A stretch of DNA of 64,000 nt from Microbulbifer elongatus (GTDB lineage: Bacteria > Pseudomonadota > Gammaproteobacteria > Pseudomonadales > Cellvibrionaceae): assembly GCF_020524885.1 (NCBI RefSeq), contig NZ_JAIVKJ010000002.1, forward strand, positions 62,001 through 126,000, written 5' to 3'. The notes under the pieces were generated by a model. It was not told where the DNA came from and searched no databases. It worked only from the letters and a program-made list of their open reading frames with translations. The translations under genes were made by a program, and so were the position numbers. Position 1 is the stretch's first letter. Every line of letters begins with the position of its first letter. This document shows, piece after piece, positions 16,486 through 26,190 of this stretch.

Positions 16486-19230
16486 TCAGTGCGCCTCGTC
16501 CCAGTTAATACCCTCACCGAGATCCGCGATCAGCGGCACATCGAGATCCGCAGCGGCCTGCATCAGCTCCGGTATTCGCTTGACCACCAGATCCCGCTCA
16601 TCCGCCGGCACTTCCAGCACCAGTTCATCGTGCACCTGCATGATCAGCCGCGAACTGAGCTGTTCTTCCCGCAGCCAGGCGTCCACCGCAATCATCGCGC
16701 GCTTGATGATATCCGCCGCGGTGCCCTGCATTGGAGCATTGATCGCGGTGCGCTCGGCGGCCTGCCGCTGCATGCCGTTACGGGAGTTGATCTCCGGCAG
16801 GTACAGCCGGCGGCCGAACAGGGTTTCCACATAGCCTTTATCCGCGGCCTGCTTGCGGGTGTTTTCCATATACTGGAGCACGCCTGGGTAGCGCTCGAAA
16901 TAGCGGTCGATATAGGTCTGAGCATCCGCGCGGGGAATGTCCAGCTGCTTGGCGAGGCCAAAAGCGCTCATGCCGTAGATCAGGCCGAAGTTGATCGCCT
17001 TGGCACGTCGGCGCTGTTCATCGCTGACCTCTTCCAGCGGCACCTCGAACACTTCCGCAGCCGTCGCGCGGTGAATATCTTCACCGTGGGCGAAGGCATC
17101 CAGTAGGCCCTTGTCCCCGGACAGGTGCGCCATGATGCGCAGCTCGATTTGTGAGTAGTCCGCAGCGACGATCACACTGCCTCCGTTGATGCGCGGGTCG
17201 GCCACAAATGCCTGGCGGATGCGGCGGCCCTCTTCGGTGCGGATCGGGATGTTCTGCAGATTGGGGTCACTGGAAGACAGGCGCCCGGTGGCCGCCACCG
17301 CCTGGTGGTAAGAGGTATGCACGCGGCCAGTGGTCGGATCGATCATCAGCGGCAGCTTGTCGGTGTAGGTATTTTTCAGCTTAGCCATGCCCCGGTACTG
17401 CATGATCAGCGCCGGCAGCTTGTGCGACAGCGCCAGCTCCTGCAGTACGGGCTCTGCAGTAGAAGGCGCGCCCTTGGGGGTTTTCTTGATCACCGGGATT
17501 TCCAGTTTTTCAAACAGGATGGTGCCCAGCTGCTTGGTGGATCCGAGATTAAACTCCTCCCCCGCTTCCTCGTACGCCTGCTGTTCCAGCTCACGCATTT
17601 TCTGCTCGAGCTCACCGGATTGCGCTTTCAGCATGGCCGCATCGATGTAGGCACCGTTGCGCTCGATACGGGTAAGCACTGGCACCAGCGGCATTTCGAT
17701 TTCGTCGAGGACTTTTTCCAGGCTGGGTTCCTTGGCCAGGCGACCGCTCAGTTCCCGATGCAGGCGCAGGGTGATGTCCGCGTCCTCCGCCGCATAGGGG
17801 CCCGCCTTGTCCAGCTCGATCTGGTTAAAGGTGAGTTGCTTGGCGCCCTTGCCGGCGATGTCCTCGAACTTGACCGTGGATTCGCCCAGATATTTCTGCG
17901 CAAGGCTGTCCATATCGTGGCGGCTCGCGGTGCTGTTCAGCACGTAGGATTCCAGCATGGTATCGCGGGCGATGCCGCGCAGTTCGATATCGTAGTTGGC
18001 GAGAATGTGGCTGTCGTACTTCAGGTTCTGGCCGACTTTCTTGATCTTGTTGTTTTCCAGCAGCGGTCTCAGCTTTGTCAGCGCGGTGTCGAAGTCGACC
18101 TGCGCCGGCGCTCCCATATAGTCGTGGGCCAGCGGCAAGTAGGCGGCCTCCCCCGCTTCCACCGCAAAACTCACGCCCACCAGCTTGGCCTGCATATAGT
18201 TGAGGCTGGTGGTTTCCGTGTCGAAGGCAAATATGTCCGCGCTTTTCAGCTTTTCCAGCCAGTTATCCAGCGTTTTTTCATCGAGAATAATGCTGTAGTT
18301 GCGCTCCACGGCCAGCGCTTCCGCCGCAGAATCCGCGTCTTCGCTACCGCCCAGCTCGTCGACCCAACTGCGGAATTCCAGCTCGCTAAACATCTCGCGC
18401 AGCTTGTCGGTATCCGGTTCGCTGTTGGCCAGTGACTCCGGCTTGTAGTCCATATCCACATCGGTCTTGATGGTCGCGAGTACGTAGGACATGTCGGCCG
18501 CGTCCTTGTGCTCTTCCATTTTCTTGGCCAGGGTCTTGGAACCGCGGAAACCGAGCGGTGCGATGGCATCCAGGTCCGCGTAAATATCCTTCAAACTGCC
18601 GATGCCCTGCAGCAGTGCCAGAGCGGTTTTTTCCCCGACGCCGGGAACACCAGGAATGTTGTCGGCCTTGTCCCCCATCAGGGCAAGAAAGTCGATGATC
18701 AGCTCCGGGCCCACCCCGAACTTTTCCTTCACCCCATCCACGTCCAGCACGGTATTCGACATGGTATTGACCAGGGTCACACCGGGGCGGACCAGTTGGG
18801 CCATGTCCTTGTCGCCGGTGGAGATAATCACGTCGATGCCCTTGTCCGCCGCCTGCAGCGCCAGGGTGCCAATGACGTCGTCCGCCTCTACCCCATCGAT
18901 TACCAGCCGCGGCAGGCCCATGGCGTCGATGATGTCGTGGATCGGCTGAATCTGTGCGCGCAGGTCGTCCGGCATGGGCGGGCGGTGGGATTTGTACTCT
19001 TCGAACAGCTCGTCGCGGAAAGTCTTTCCCTTGGCGTCGAACACGACCACTACCGGACTATCCGGATGCTCCTTAAGGTGCTTGCGCAGCATGGATATGA
19101 CCCCGCGCACAGCACCGGTGGGCTGGCCTTTGCTCGTGGCCAGCGGTGGCAGGGCATGAAACGCGCGATACAGGTAGGAGGAGCCGTCCACCAGAATCAG
19201 TGGCGCGGAAGCAGTCGTGTCTTTACTCAT
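16486..19230 (-). CDS. polA: DNA polymerase I
   Basis: Replication and repair polymerase that removes RNA primers and fills gaps. The 914-residue product has all three domains. The N-terminal 5' nuclease includes [19 protein letters not shown] and the [18 protein letters not shown] helix-hairpin-helix. The 3'-5' exonuclease keeps the acidic motif FDTETTS near 340. The polymerase has motif A ([10 protein letters not shown]), motif B ([14 protein letters not shown]) and motif C ([10 protein letters not shown]). The ATG at 19230 gives the family N-terminus; the longer open frame upstream is not used. Confidence 0.97.
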   Translation of the reverse strand: MSKDTTASAPLILVDGSSYLYRAFHALPPLATSKGQPTGAVRGVISMLRKHLKEHPDSPVVVVFDAKGKTFRDELFEEYKSHRPPMPDDLRAQIQPIHDIIDAMGLPRLVIDGVEADDVIGTLALQAADKGIDVIISTGDKDMAQLVRPGVTLVNTMSNTVLDVDGVKEKFGVGPELIIDFLALMGDKADNIPGVPGVGEKTALALLQGIGSLKDIYADLDAIAPLGFRGSKTLAKKMEEHKDAADMSYVLATIKTDVDMDYKPESLANSEPDTDKLREMFSELEFRSWVDELGGSEDADSAAEALAVERNYSIILDEKTLDNWLEKLKSADIFAFDTETTSLNYMQAKLVGVSFAVEAGEAAYLPLAHDYMGAPAQVDFDTALTKLRPLLENNKIKKVGQNLKYDSHILANYDIELRGIARDTMLESYVLNSTASRHDMDSLAQKYLGESTVKFEDIAGKGAKQLTFNQIELDKAGPYAAEDADITLRLHRELSGRLAKEPSLEKVLDEIEMPLVPVLTRIERNGAYIDAAMLKAQSGELEQKMRELEQQAYEEAGEEFNLGSTKQLGTILFEKLEIPVIKKTPKGAPSTAEPVLQELALSHKLPALIMQYRGMAKLKNTYTDKLPLMIDPTTGRVHTSYHQAVAATGRLSSSDPNLQNIPIRTEEGRRIRQAFVADPRINGGSVIVAADYSQIELRIMAHLSGDKGLLDAFAHGEDIHRATAAEVFEVPLEEVSDEQRRRAKAINFGLIYGMSAFGLAKQLDIPRADAQTYIDRYFERYPGVLQYMENTRKQAADKGYVETLFGRRLYLPEINSRNGMQRQAAERTAINAPMQGTAADIIKRAMIAVDAWLREEQLSSRLIMQVHDELVLEVPADERDLVVKRIPELMQAAADLDVPLIADLGEGINWDEAH

Positions 19231-19463
19231 AAACAGTAGGAAGCCAGGTTTCAATTTCAGATCTTTGGTTGGGCGACAGGATAACCGCGATCGAATCTTT
19301 TGGCTCCCTCTGGCAGCTTGTTCTCGTCGACACCTCTCCCATCGACATCCTGTCAGTGTCTTTCGCTCCATCGATACCGCCGCGCCAGTCATCGCACGCT
19401 CGCCCCCCTTTTCCCACTACCTTCTAGGCTTGGTATTAGGGAAATAAAGGAGAGGTAATCGTG

Positions 19464-19958
19464 ATGGAACCCCGCTTTTTACTGCCGGGGCTACTGGCCT
19501 GCGTACTGTGCTGCGCAACCGTGGCCGCGGAGGAAGCCAACAATGAACAGGGTACTGCGGACGCCGGGCCCGAGACTATGGAGCATGTGGAAGTGATCGG
19601 CTACCCGGTTCCGGAAGTCTTAACCCGCGAGGACGAGGCCGACAAGCCCCTGATCGCCGAACAGTTTCGCGAGGAGCTCCGGCAGGACCTGCTGCAGGAA
19701 CACAATCGGCGCGAACTGATGAGCGCTATTCGCCACCAGCAATTGCAGCAGCTTGAGGCATTTCGTATAGCCGGCGAGGGCCAGGACAGCGAAGAAGTGG
19801 CGCAGGAGGTGCAAGCACAACCGGTGCAGCCGCTGGAAGAGTTGAAGCCCGCCGCACTGACCATTGAAGCAGATACGGAGCTTGAAGAAGAAGCAACCGC
19901 CATAGAGCCGGCACCGGATAATCAAGCAGAAGAAGAGGCACTTCAGGAACCTTCCTAA
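19464..19958 (+). CDS. Exported acidic protein of unknown function
   Basis: A 164-residue product with a signal peptide (LLPGLLACVLCCATVAAE). The mature part is rich in Glu and Gln. It contains HVEVIGYPVPEVLTREDEADKPLIAEQFREELRQDLLQEHNRRELMSAIRHQQLQQLEAF, a likely amphipathic helix or coiled coil, then a low-complexity acidic tail. A strong AAGGAGAGG site precedes ATG 19464; a GTG one codon earlier is also possible. It is divergent from polA and convergent with znuA. No family recognised. Confidence 0.65.
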   Translation: MEPRFLLPGLLACVLCCATVAAEEANNEQGTADAGPETMEHVEVIGYPVPEVLTREDEADKPLIAEQFREELRQDLLQEHNRRELMSAIRHQQLQQLEAFRIAGEGQDSEEVAQEVQAQPVQPLEELKPAALTIEADTELEEEATAIEPAPDNQAEEEALQEPS

Positions 19959-20031
19959 GGCGCCTGAAGTCATTCACACCAAATGTCGCCAGGCCGGACC
20001 CGACCGGACGCCGCACCTTTTGCTTGCTGCG

Positions 20032-20949
20032 TCAGTTGTCGGTATCCGGGATCTCTCCCAGGCATTTGCGTGCGTCCGCCAGTAACTGCGCCATCAGGGC
20101 GGCGTAATCCGCCTCCTCAGGCAGGCCGGTGCCAAGAGGATCGAGAGGTACGTAACCCAGATTCATATGCTCGGCTGTTTGCCGATCCCGATCATTGCCG
20201 GGCACCTCGCCAAACAGACATCCTCGCAGCTGGCCATTTTTCGCAACGTCCAGTTTTTCCAGCATGGTGCGGGCACCGTGCTGGTGGCTGGCAGAAGTGC
20301 GGAGACTCTCCACCTTCACACCCGCCGGACCGAAGAACTGGCTGTAGGCGGTGTGCGTCGAAACGATCGGCACCCCGCGGTAGGCCCACAATGCCCGGTC
20401 CTGAACCTTCTGCAGATTAGCCATGGCACGGGAGAAGTCGCGCGCGCGGGAGCGAAACGCCTCCGCCTTACCGGGATTCATCTCCGCCAAACGGGTCGCA
20501 ATATGGGCGGCCATGACCGCAGCATTGCGCGGGCGCAGCCAGATATGCGGGTCGCCGCTTTCCGAGCCCTCGAACTCATAGCCGTCGGCTGCCAGCAGCC
20601 CCAGCTGCTTATTCGCCGGTAGCAGCGCCATTTGTCGCGCCAGAACCGATTCCATCTCCGGCCCCAGCCAGATCACCAGTTGCGCCCGCTCCATCGACAG
20701 GCGGTCGGCTACTTTTGGCGCGTAGTGGTGGGGGTCGCCATTGCGGATTAGTTGCCGCACCTCGAGATCATTGCCCGCGACTTCCCTGGCAATCAAGGCC
20801 ACGGGGCCGATGCTGGCCACTAGCAGCGGCTTGTCGGCGCCACTACTCTCATTCTCCCGCGGTGAATCACCAGTGCCGCAGCCCGCAAGCAATACGGCCA
20901 GCAGAGTAAGCAGCATGAACAAAGCGGTGCGAAGTGGTTGATGGGACAT
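20032..20949 (-). CDS. znuA: Zinc ABC transporter, substrate-binding lipoprotein
   Basis: Periplasmic zinc-binding component that delivers Zn(II) to ZnuB. The 305-residue product has a lipobox AGCG (Cys about 23). Likely metal ligands are His in GDPHHYAPKV, His in DPHIWLRP and His in STHTAYSQF. The long His/acid-rich loop of enterobacterial ZnuA is missing. The start at 20949 gives the signal peptide; an open frame extending far upstream overlaps znuC antisense and is not real. It is divergent from znuCB across a candidate operator. Confidence 0.92.
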   Translation of the reverse strand: MSHQPLRTALFMLLTLLAVLLAGCGTGDSPRENESSGADKPLLVASIGPVALIAREVAGNDLEVRQLIRNGDPHHYAPKVADRLSMERAQLVIWLGPEMESVLARQMALLPANKQLGLLAADGYEFEGSESGDPHIWLRPRNAAVMAAHIATRLAEMNPGKAEAFRSRARDFSRAMANLQKVQDRALWAYRGVPIVSTHTAYSQFFGPAGVKVESLRTSASHQHGARTMLEKLDVAKNGQLRGCLFGEVPGNDRDRQTAEHMNLGYVPLDPLGTGLPEEADYAALMAQLLADARKCLGEIPDTDN

Positions 20950-21085
20950 GGAAAGACAGCCTGACCGGAACAAAGTGCGCATAAACTGCGCTTCAACATA
21001 TAACCTCAAGAGCGCGAAAGCATAGCCAGCACGACGCCCCTCTAGAGGGAAACTGTAACAATAGCTGCCGCCAACGCCCGAAAGG

Positions 21086-21106
21086 GGGTGCGATATAATC
21101 ACACCC
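21086..21106. promoter_or_regulatory. Candidate Zur operator overlapping a -10 box
   Basis: A 21-bp imperfect palindrome (GGGTG, central 11 bp, CACCC) contains a perfect TATAAT at 21094-21099, placed to drive znuC. Zinc importer genes are normally repressed by Zur at such sites. The sequence is not a close match to a published Zur box, so the regulator is inferred from context. Confidence 0.45.
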
Positions 21107-21169
21107 GGCTTACACTCGCCAGCCATATCCGCCCATTCGAAACCATCTGATGTCAGACGGTCAGTCTTA

Positions 21170-21994
21170 TTGGAGTGTCTCCTGAGTCCTTCAGCACCGC
21201 TCATTCGCGCCCACAACCTCGGTCTGGAAATCGCCGGACGGCAACTGCTGCGGGATATTTCCCTGGAATTGCACCCGGCGGAAATCGTTACCGTGATTGG
21301 CCCGAATGGCGCAGGCAAAACCACCCTGCTGCGTTTACTACTGGGGCTCAGCCGCCCCACTACGGGCAGCGTTGAGCGCCAGCCGGGGCTGCGCCTGGGA
21401 TATATGCCGCAGCGCTTGCAGATAGACGCGACCATGCCAATGACCGTCGGCCGCTTTCTGCAACTGGGTATCGATGGGGTGAACGTAGAACAGGCACTGG
21501 CGCGGGTTGCCGCACCGCACCTCGCCGGCACGCGTCTGGCGGACCTGTCCGGTGGCGAGATGCAACGTGTGCTGCTGGCCCGCGCCGCGGCGCGCAAACC
21601 GCAGTTGCTGGTGCTCGACGAGCCAACGCAGGGTGTCGATCTGGGTGGCCAGAGTGAGGTGTATCAACTGATTGCGCAGTTGCGCGACGAACTGCAGTGC
21701 GGCGTCTTGCTGGTTTCCCACGACCTGCACCTGGTGATGGCTGCCACCGACCGCGTGCTGTGCGTGAACCAGCATATCTGCTGTCACGGCCACCCGGAAC
21801 AAGTCAGCAAGGACCCGGTGTACCTGGAAATGTTCGGCGACAAACTCGCACTCTATACCCACCAGCACAATCATCACCACGACCTCAGCGGCGAGGTAGT
21901 AGACGACTGCTGCGACCACGACCATGCCCACGCAGTAACCCCACCTCCATCCAGCACACAGCCGCCGAATTCCGGGAGTGGAAGCGACCAGTGA
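21170..21994 (+). CDS. znuC: Zinc ABC transporter ATP-binding protein
   Basis: ATPase that powers zinc import with ZnuB and ZnuA. The 274-residue product has Walker A GPNGAGKTT (about 44-52), the signature LSGGEMQR (about 125), Walker B LLVLDEP and the switch histidine in SHDLHL. The C-terminus is a His-rich tail (THQHNHHHD and DHDHAH) likely to bind zinc. The start codon is unclear: the frame opens at TTG 21170, but its GGAG overlaps the first codons and CTG 21182 would be better spaced. It overlaps znuB by four bases. Confidence 0.93.
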   Translation: MECLLSPSAPLIRAHNLGLEIAGRQLLRDISLELHPAEIVTVIGPNGAGKTTLLRLLLGLSRPTTGSVERQPGLRLGYMPQRLQIDATMPMTVGRFLQLGIDGVNVEQALARVAAPHLAGTRLADLSGGEMQRVLLARAAARKPQLLVLDEPTQGVDLGGQSEVYQLIAQLRDELQCGVLLVSHDLHLVMAATDRVLCVNQHICCHGHPEQVSKDPVYLEMFGDKLALYTHQHNHHHDLSGEVVDDCCDHDHAHAVTPPPSSTQPPNSGSGSDQ

Positions 21995-22797
21995 ACGATT
22001 TATCGCAGCTTTTGCACAGCACATTTCTCTGGTATGCGCTGGCGGCCGGCCTGCTGGTGGCCCTGGTCAGTGGTCCTCTGGGATGCTTTGCCGTGTGGCG
22101 CCGTATGGCCTACTTTGGCGATACCCTCGCCCACTCCGCGCTGCTCGGTGTAACCCTCGGCTTTTTACTGCATATCCAGCCCACGCTTGCGGTGGGCGCG
22201 AGCAGCTGTCTGATGGCCCTGTTGCTGGTGTATTTCCAGCGCCGACAGAACCTGTCCGTGGACACCCTGCTCGGGATTCTCTCCCATACCATGCTGGCGC
22301 TGGGGATCATCACCATCAGCCTGCTGGATATCAATGTGGATCTGCTGTCCCTGCTTTTGGGGGACCTGCTGGCAGTGTCGACCCAGGACCTGGTTTTGAT
22401 GACGGTGGCGGCATTTGCTATCGGCCTGCTTCTGGTATTTCTTTGGCCGAAATTGCTGGCGTTCACCCTGCACGAAGAGCTGGCGGCGGTGGAAGGAGTA
22501 CCGATAGAGCGCATCAGGCTGGCACTCATGTTGATGCTGGCGCTGTTGATCGCCATCGCCATGAAAGTCGTTGGCGTGCTGCTCATCACTGCCCTGCTGA
22601 TTATTCCCGCGGCCACTGCTCGCCGACTTTCCACTACCCCGGAACAAATGGCCGGTTTTGCCGCGCTGATTGGTGCCACCTCCGTACTGCTCGGACTCGC
22701 CGCTTCCGTGCTGTGGAACACCCCGGCGGGTCCATCGATCGTACTTGCGGCGGGCGCACTCTTCCTACTCGGTCAGCTGCGGCGCAGCGAGCAATAG
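21991..22797 (+). CDS. znuB: Zinc ABC transporter permease
   Basis: Inner-membrane permease of the zinc importer. The 268-residue product has about eight hydrophobic helices, including WYALAAGLLVALVSGPLGCF and LALMLMLALLIAIAMKVVGVLL, and the ABC-3 family motif AYFGDTLAHSALLG. It starts at GTG 21991, overlapping the znuC stop codon as GTGA, so translation of the two is coupled. No zur gene lies in the cluster, unlike Pseudomonas. Confidence 0.94.
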   Translation: MNDLSQLLHSTFLWYALAAGLLVALVSGPLGCFAVWRRMAYFGDTLAHSALLGVTLGFLLHIQPTLAVGASSCLMALLLVYFQRRQNLSVDTLLGILSHTMLALGIITISLLDINVDLLSLLLGDLLAVSTQDLVLMTVAAFAIGLLLVFLWPKLLAFTLHEELAAVEGVPIERIRLALMLMLALLIAIAMKVVGVLLITALLIIPAATARRLSTTPEQMAGFAALIGATSVLLGLAASVLWNTPAGPSIVLAAGALFLLGQLRRSEQ

Positions 22798-22804
22798 CAC
22801 TCAG

Positions 22805-22972
22805 CTAATCCCCCCTTTGGCGGCCGAGGAAACGTCTCTTGCCACCACGACTTTGGTGCGAGTGGACCGGCTCACTCCCGGCGCGGTGAAAGCCATATAT
22901 GGTGAGTCCGATACCGATCATCATCAGTACGAACACCCCGACGCCGACAAAAAGAATCAGTTGATCTGACAT
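22805..22972 (-). CDS. Small single-pass membrane protein
   Basis: A 55-residue product: one transmembrane helix (QLILFVGVGVFVLMMIGIGLTIYGF) followed by a basic tail rich in Arg, Ser and His. It is the last of three small membrane genes in a row and is convergent with znuB, its stop codon only 7 nt away. An upstream in-frame extension lacks hydrophobic character, so ATG 22972 is chosen. No family known. Confidence 0.5.
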   Translation of the reverse strand: MSDQLILFVGVGVFVLMMIGIGLTIYGFHRAGSEPVHSHQSRGGKRRFLGRQRGD

Positions 22973-22986
22973 AGCTCTTTGCGCAC

Positions 22987-23166
22987 CTAATCGCGACGAG
23001 CCAACAGCGCAGAGACTTTGACGTAGATACCAAAGGCGAGAATGGTCGGCACCCACAGCGCGGTAAATACGCCCTGCTCGCGGTAGCCGTTGAACCAGAG
23101 GTATCCCGACAGGGCAAAGGAAATCCCAACGGCGAGAAAGATAAACAAGTCCGAGAGCTGGAACAT
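22987..23166 (-). CDS. Small two-helix membrane protein
   Basis: A 59-residue product with two predicted transmembrane helices (LSDLFIFLAVGISFALSGYLWF and TALWVPTILAFGIYVKVSALL) and a short basic C-terminus. ATG 23166 follows a perfect GGAGG with a six-nucleotide spacer, so this start is well supported and the longer open frame is not. It lies between the genes at 22805 and 23192 with short gaps, suggesting one transcript. Confidence 0.65.
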   Translation of the reverse strand: MFQLSDLFIFLAVGISFALSGYLWFNGYREQGVFTALWVPTILAFGIYVKVSALLARRD

Positions 23167-23191
23167 TGGCGCCTCCGTGTCCTTGGTATGG

Positions 23192-23392
23192 TTAGTCGTG
23201 GTAGAAGCCGATAGCGGCAATCAACAGGCCGGCGATGGCAAACGAGGCTGGAATACGCAAACCGGGGATACCGAACACCGAAACCAGCGAGGGCACCACA
23301 CCCACCAGCCCCAGCAGGAACCAGATAACCCACGGCAGGACCAGGGCGATTCCCAGATAGCCCAGCCAGCGTCGCTTACTGGCCATTCCCAT
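23192..23392 (-). CDS. Small two-helix membrane protein
   Basis: A 66-residue product with a basic start (MGMASKRRW) and two hydrophobic helices (LGIALVLPWVIWFLLGLVGVVPSLVSVF and IPASFAIAGLLIAAIGFY). It is first in a row of three small membrane genes transcribed leftward. It has no recognisable family and could be an accessory subunit or a small regulator of a membrane complex. Confidence 0.5.
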   Translation of the reverse strand: MGMASKRRWLGYLGIALVLPWVIWFLLGLVGVVPSLVSVFGIPGLRIPASFAIAGLLIAAIGFYHD

Positions 23393-23604
23393 CCGCTTGT
23401 ATCGCAGCTTGCACCTTCAACTCCTGTGGCATCTTCAGCGTGATTCAGCCTACTAACAGACTAGCTCAAGGCTGCCCGACTAGCCGATGGCAGCGCACAC
23501 TGTCTTAACAGGTAAGGAAATGCAAAATAGACAAACTGGAAGGAGAACTAAGGCGGTAATGAAAAAACCGCCCGGAAATAATTCATTAGAGCTGTCTGGG
23601 ACCT

Positions 23605-24399
23605 TTAGACGGGATACCGCAGCAACGTCATATGCAGCAAATTTACCCCCCAGTGCGTAAACACACAGGCCCAGAAGCTGCCGCGCAGTTGCCACACCAG
23701 CGCATACCCCAATCCGGCAACGCCTACCAGCGCGAGGAGCTTGGGGGATGCCGCCCAACCGGTGTGTAGTGTCGTAAACAGTATCGCAACGAGAAAGGTC
23801 GGCAACCACCGCCATTTACCGGTCAACCATTCGCCCAGGCCGCGCTGCATTATCCAGCGAAAGAACCCCTCCTCCGCGATACACACCACCAGCAGGTTGA
23901 TCAAGGCGGCGATGGCGATCGCGGCGGTAAGTTTGGGGAAAACCCCCAATAGAAATGCTCCCAGGACAACTGGTACGGCGATGGCGGCCGCGATTACGGG
24001 TAAATCGGCGCGCTTGAGAGGCTGCGGACGCAGCAACATAAAGATCACCAGGGTCAGGGCGATGACCGCCTTGGCCGGGCGAAAGCTGGCGTAGATCAGG
24101 TTACCACTATCGTCGCTGTATGGCGGTAGTACGGTGATGTGTTCATTGCCGGGAATAACACCGCTGTTGACGGCAAGCATCAGGAGACCGGAAATCAAAA
24201 AGCTGCTGGCTTTCTTCCACCCCTGCGTGCTCTCAATGGCTACCAGCCCCAACCAGATAGCCGGTGCAAATACCCCGACCCACCCAAAGGGAAAAACCAG
24301 TAGGCAAAGAAGTGCAGCAGGTAGCCATTGGGTTTTACCAGTGAAAGGTTCTATCGCGCGAATCACCGGTGCGCCCTGTTGGACATGTAATGAAAACAT
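23605..24399 (-). CDS. CPBP-family intramembrane glutamic protease
   Basis: A 264-residue polytopic membrane protein with the family's active-site motifs: Glu176-Glu177 and Arg181 (AEEGFFRW), His212 (FTTLHTG) and His249/Asn253 (HWGVN). This is the bacterial Abi/CAAX-protease fold that cleaves or modifies within the membrane. The substrate is unknown. It stands alone between the zinc/small-protein genes and the cox assembly genes, after a hairpin that separates it from sco. Confidence 0.88.
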   Translation of the reverse strand: MFSLHVQQGAPVIRAIEPFTGKTQWLPAALLCLLVFPFGWVGVFAPAIWLGLVAIESTQGWKKASSFLISGLLMLAVNSGVIPGNEHITVLPPYSDDSGNLIYASFRPAKAVIALTLVIFMLLRPQPLKRADLPVIAAAIAVPVVLGAFLLGVFPKLTAAIAIAALINLLVVCIAEEGFFRWIMQRGLGEWLTGKWRWLPTFLVAILFTTLHTGWAASPKLLALVGVAGLGYALVWQLRGSFWACVFTHWGVNLLHMTLLRYPV

Positions 24400-24430
24400 A
24401 GAAAGTCCATTTTCAGTTTTATCATACGAG

Positions 24431-24455
24431 AACAGGCGCCATCTTAGCGCCTGTT
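24431..24455. terminator. Hairpin after the sco gene
   Basis: AACAGGCGC, a 7-nt loop and GCGCCTGTT form a perfect 9-bp stem about 70 nt past the sco stop codon. The U tract is poor, so it is a weak or Rho-assisted terminator at best, at the end of the cox assembly genes. Confidence 0.45.
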
Positions 24456-24525
24456 GGTGATCAATTCAGTGACGGGATACCCGCTGGGGCTTGCCCATTA
24501 ACCGATACCGGTTAGCTGTTGTCAT

Positions 24526-25194
24526 TCAACCATTGTAAGTAGCGCGCATAGACCGATAGGTGAGTTTCATTTTTGCCGGATCCAAGGGCGCCTTGAAAAA
24601 CCCGTGGTAGTGACCTCGAGGATTTATCAGTACCACCTGGGAGCCGTGATCCACCGTGTAATTGCCATCATCCAGAGGCACCTTGTTAAAAGGCACATTC
24701 AACTGATTAGCGAATCGTTTTAGATTCAGGAACTCGCCGGTTACTCCGTAAAATTCCGGGTTGAAGTAGCGTACATAATCGTGGAGCTGTTCTGGCTTGT
24801 CTCGTTGCGGATCGACGGATACCAGCAAAACATCGGTATCCTTCCGGGTGTCAGCATCCAGGGTTTGATAAAAATTGTTCAGTGTCGCCAGGGTCGTAGG
24901 GCACACATCCGGACAATGGGTAAAACCAAAAAATACCAGAGTCCAGCGCCCCGCGAGCTCAGTCGTTTTGAATTCGCTCCCAGTGTCTGCGATCAGTTTA
25001 AACTCATCCAGAATCCGCGGGCGCTCCAGTTTTATCGCTCCATTCGCCCTGAGTTCCGCATCAGTAATAACCCGGGGCTGATTCATTTTATTAAGGAAGC
25101 CTGCAATAACCGCGACCATGAACAGCACCATGATCACAACGGTGAGATAGATACCACGCTTCTGTTCGGGGGTTTGTAACGCATTCTCTCCCAT
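24526..25194 (-). CDS. SCO1/SenC-family copper chaperone
   Basis: Membrane-anchored thioredoxin-fold protein that delivers copper to the CuA site of cytochrome oxidase subunit II. The 222-residue product has one N-terminal helix (about 15-33), the copper motif C94-P-D-V-C98 (FTHCPDVCPT) and the downstream copper ligand His182 (VDHGSQ). It follows ctaB by 2 nt and is the last gene of the assembly group. Confidence 0.95.
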   Translation of the reverse strand: MGENALQTPEQKRGIYLTVVIMVLFMVAVIAGFLNKMNQPRVITDAELRANGAIKLERPRILDEFKLIADTGSEFKTTELAGRWTLVFFGFTHCPDVCPTTLATLNNFYQTLDADTRKDTDVLLVSVDPQRDKPEQLHDYVRYFNPEFYGVTGEFLNLKRFANQLNVPFNKVPLDDGNYTVDHGSQVVLINPRGHYHGFFKAPLDPAKMKLTYRSMRATYNG

Positions 25195-25196
25195 GG

Positions 25197-26105
25197 TCAG
25201 ACTCCACTGGTGGGCAGTGCGATCAGGTAGTGATCCAGCAGCATGATGCAGAACAGTGCCATCAGATAGATGATTGAATACCTGAAGGTTTCCATCCCCG
25301 CATTCGGGTTCTTATTGCGCAGCATTTCCACAGCCCAGTAGAGAAACCCAACACCCAGCACGACTGCACCGAGCAGGTATAGCCAGCCCAACATGGCAGT
25401 GGCAAAAGGAAGCAGAGTTACAGCAAACAGAATGATGGTGTACAGCAGGATATGGATTTTGGTGTAGCCCACGCCATGAGTGATGGGCAGCATGGGGATT
25501 TCCGCTTTTGCATAATCGTCGCGGCGGTGCACGGCCAGAGCCCAGAAGTGCGGCGGCGTCCACGCAAAAATAATCAATGCGAGCAGCAGACCGTGGCCGT
25601 GTATCTCTCCGGTAACCGCCACCCAGCCCAGCAGCGGCGGTGCCGCGCCGGCGAGACCGCCAATCACAATATTTTGTGGCGTGGCGCGCTTGAGGAACAT
25701 CGTGTAGACAACGGCATAGCCCAACAGCGAGAACAGTGTGAGCCACGCGGTGAGCGGGTTGATAAAGGCGAGAAGAATCGCCATACCGCTGCAACCGAGA
25801 AGCATCGCGAACAGTAGCGCCTTCTGTGGTTCTACCCGACCACGTGCTACCGGGCGATTGGTAGTGCGTGCCATTTTGATATCGATATGGCGATCAACCA
25901 GATGGTTCACGGCGGCGGCGCCACCAGCACAAAGGGCGATACCAATATTGCCCAGGATCAGAATATCCAATGGCACCATACCCGGGACCGCCAGCAGCAT
26001 GCCTATCACCGAGGTGAGAATCATCAACATCACCACGCGCGGCTTGGTGAGTTCATAGTAGTCGCGCCATCCGGCGCGTTGGACATTTACTGCCTGGGTA
26101 CTCAT
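25197..26105 (-). CDS. ctaB: Protoheme IX farnesyltransferase (heme O synthase)
   Basis: Integral-membrane prenyltransferase that adds a farnesyl group to heme B, making heme O, the precursor of heme A. The 302-residue product is polytopic and keeps the UbiA-family motifs NHLVDRHIDIKMARTTNRP and YTMFLKRATPQNIVIGGLAGA. ATG 26105 follows GAGGTGG and is preferred to an upstream in-frame ATG. It is the partner of ctaA just upstream. Confidence 0.95.
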   Translation of the reverse strand: MSTQAVNVQRAGWRDYYELTKPRVVMLMILTSVIGMLLAVPGMVPLDILILGNIGIALCAGGAAAVNHLVDRHIDIKMARTTNRPVARGRVEPQKALLFAMLLGCSGMAILLAFINPLTAWLTLFSLLGYAVVYTMFLKRATPQNIVIGGLAGAAPPLLGWVAVTGEIHGHGLLLALIIFAWTPPHFWALAVHRRDDYAKAEIPMLPITHGVGYTKIHILLYTIILFAVTLLPFATAMLGWLYLLGAVVLGVGFLYWAVEMLRNKNPNAGMETFRYSIIYLMALFCIMLLDHYLIALPTSGV

Positions 26106-26190
26106 GGTTACCACCTCGTTGTCATTATTATGTGAGGTACTACTCAACCCTCAATATCAAACATCTTCCTGCACAATCACTCGAAATTTC

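Noticed and set aside
17305-18435. Long open frame opposite polA
   Set aside because: It is the complementary strand of a GC-rich conserved gene and has no family features.
20950-21597. Long N-terminal extension of znuA across the promoter and znuC
   Set aside because: The extension is antisense to znuC, has no signal peptide and is low-complexity; the lipoprotein signal at 20949 is the clear start.
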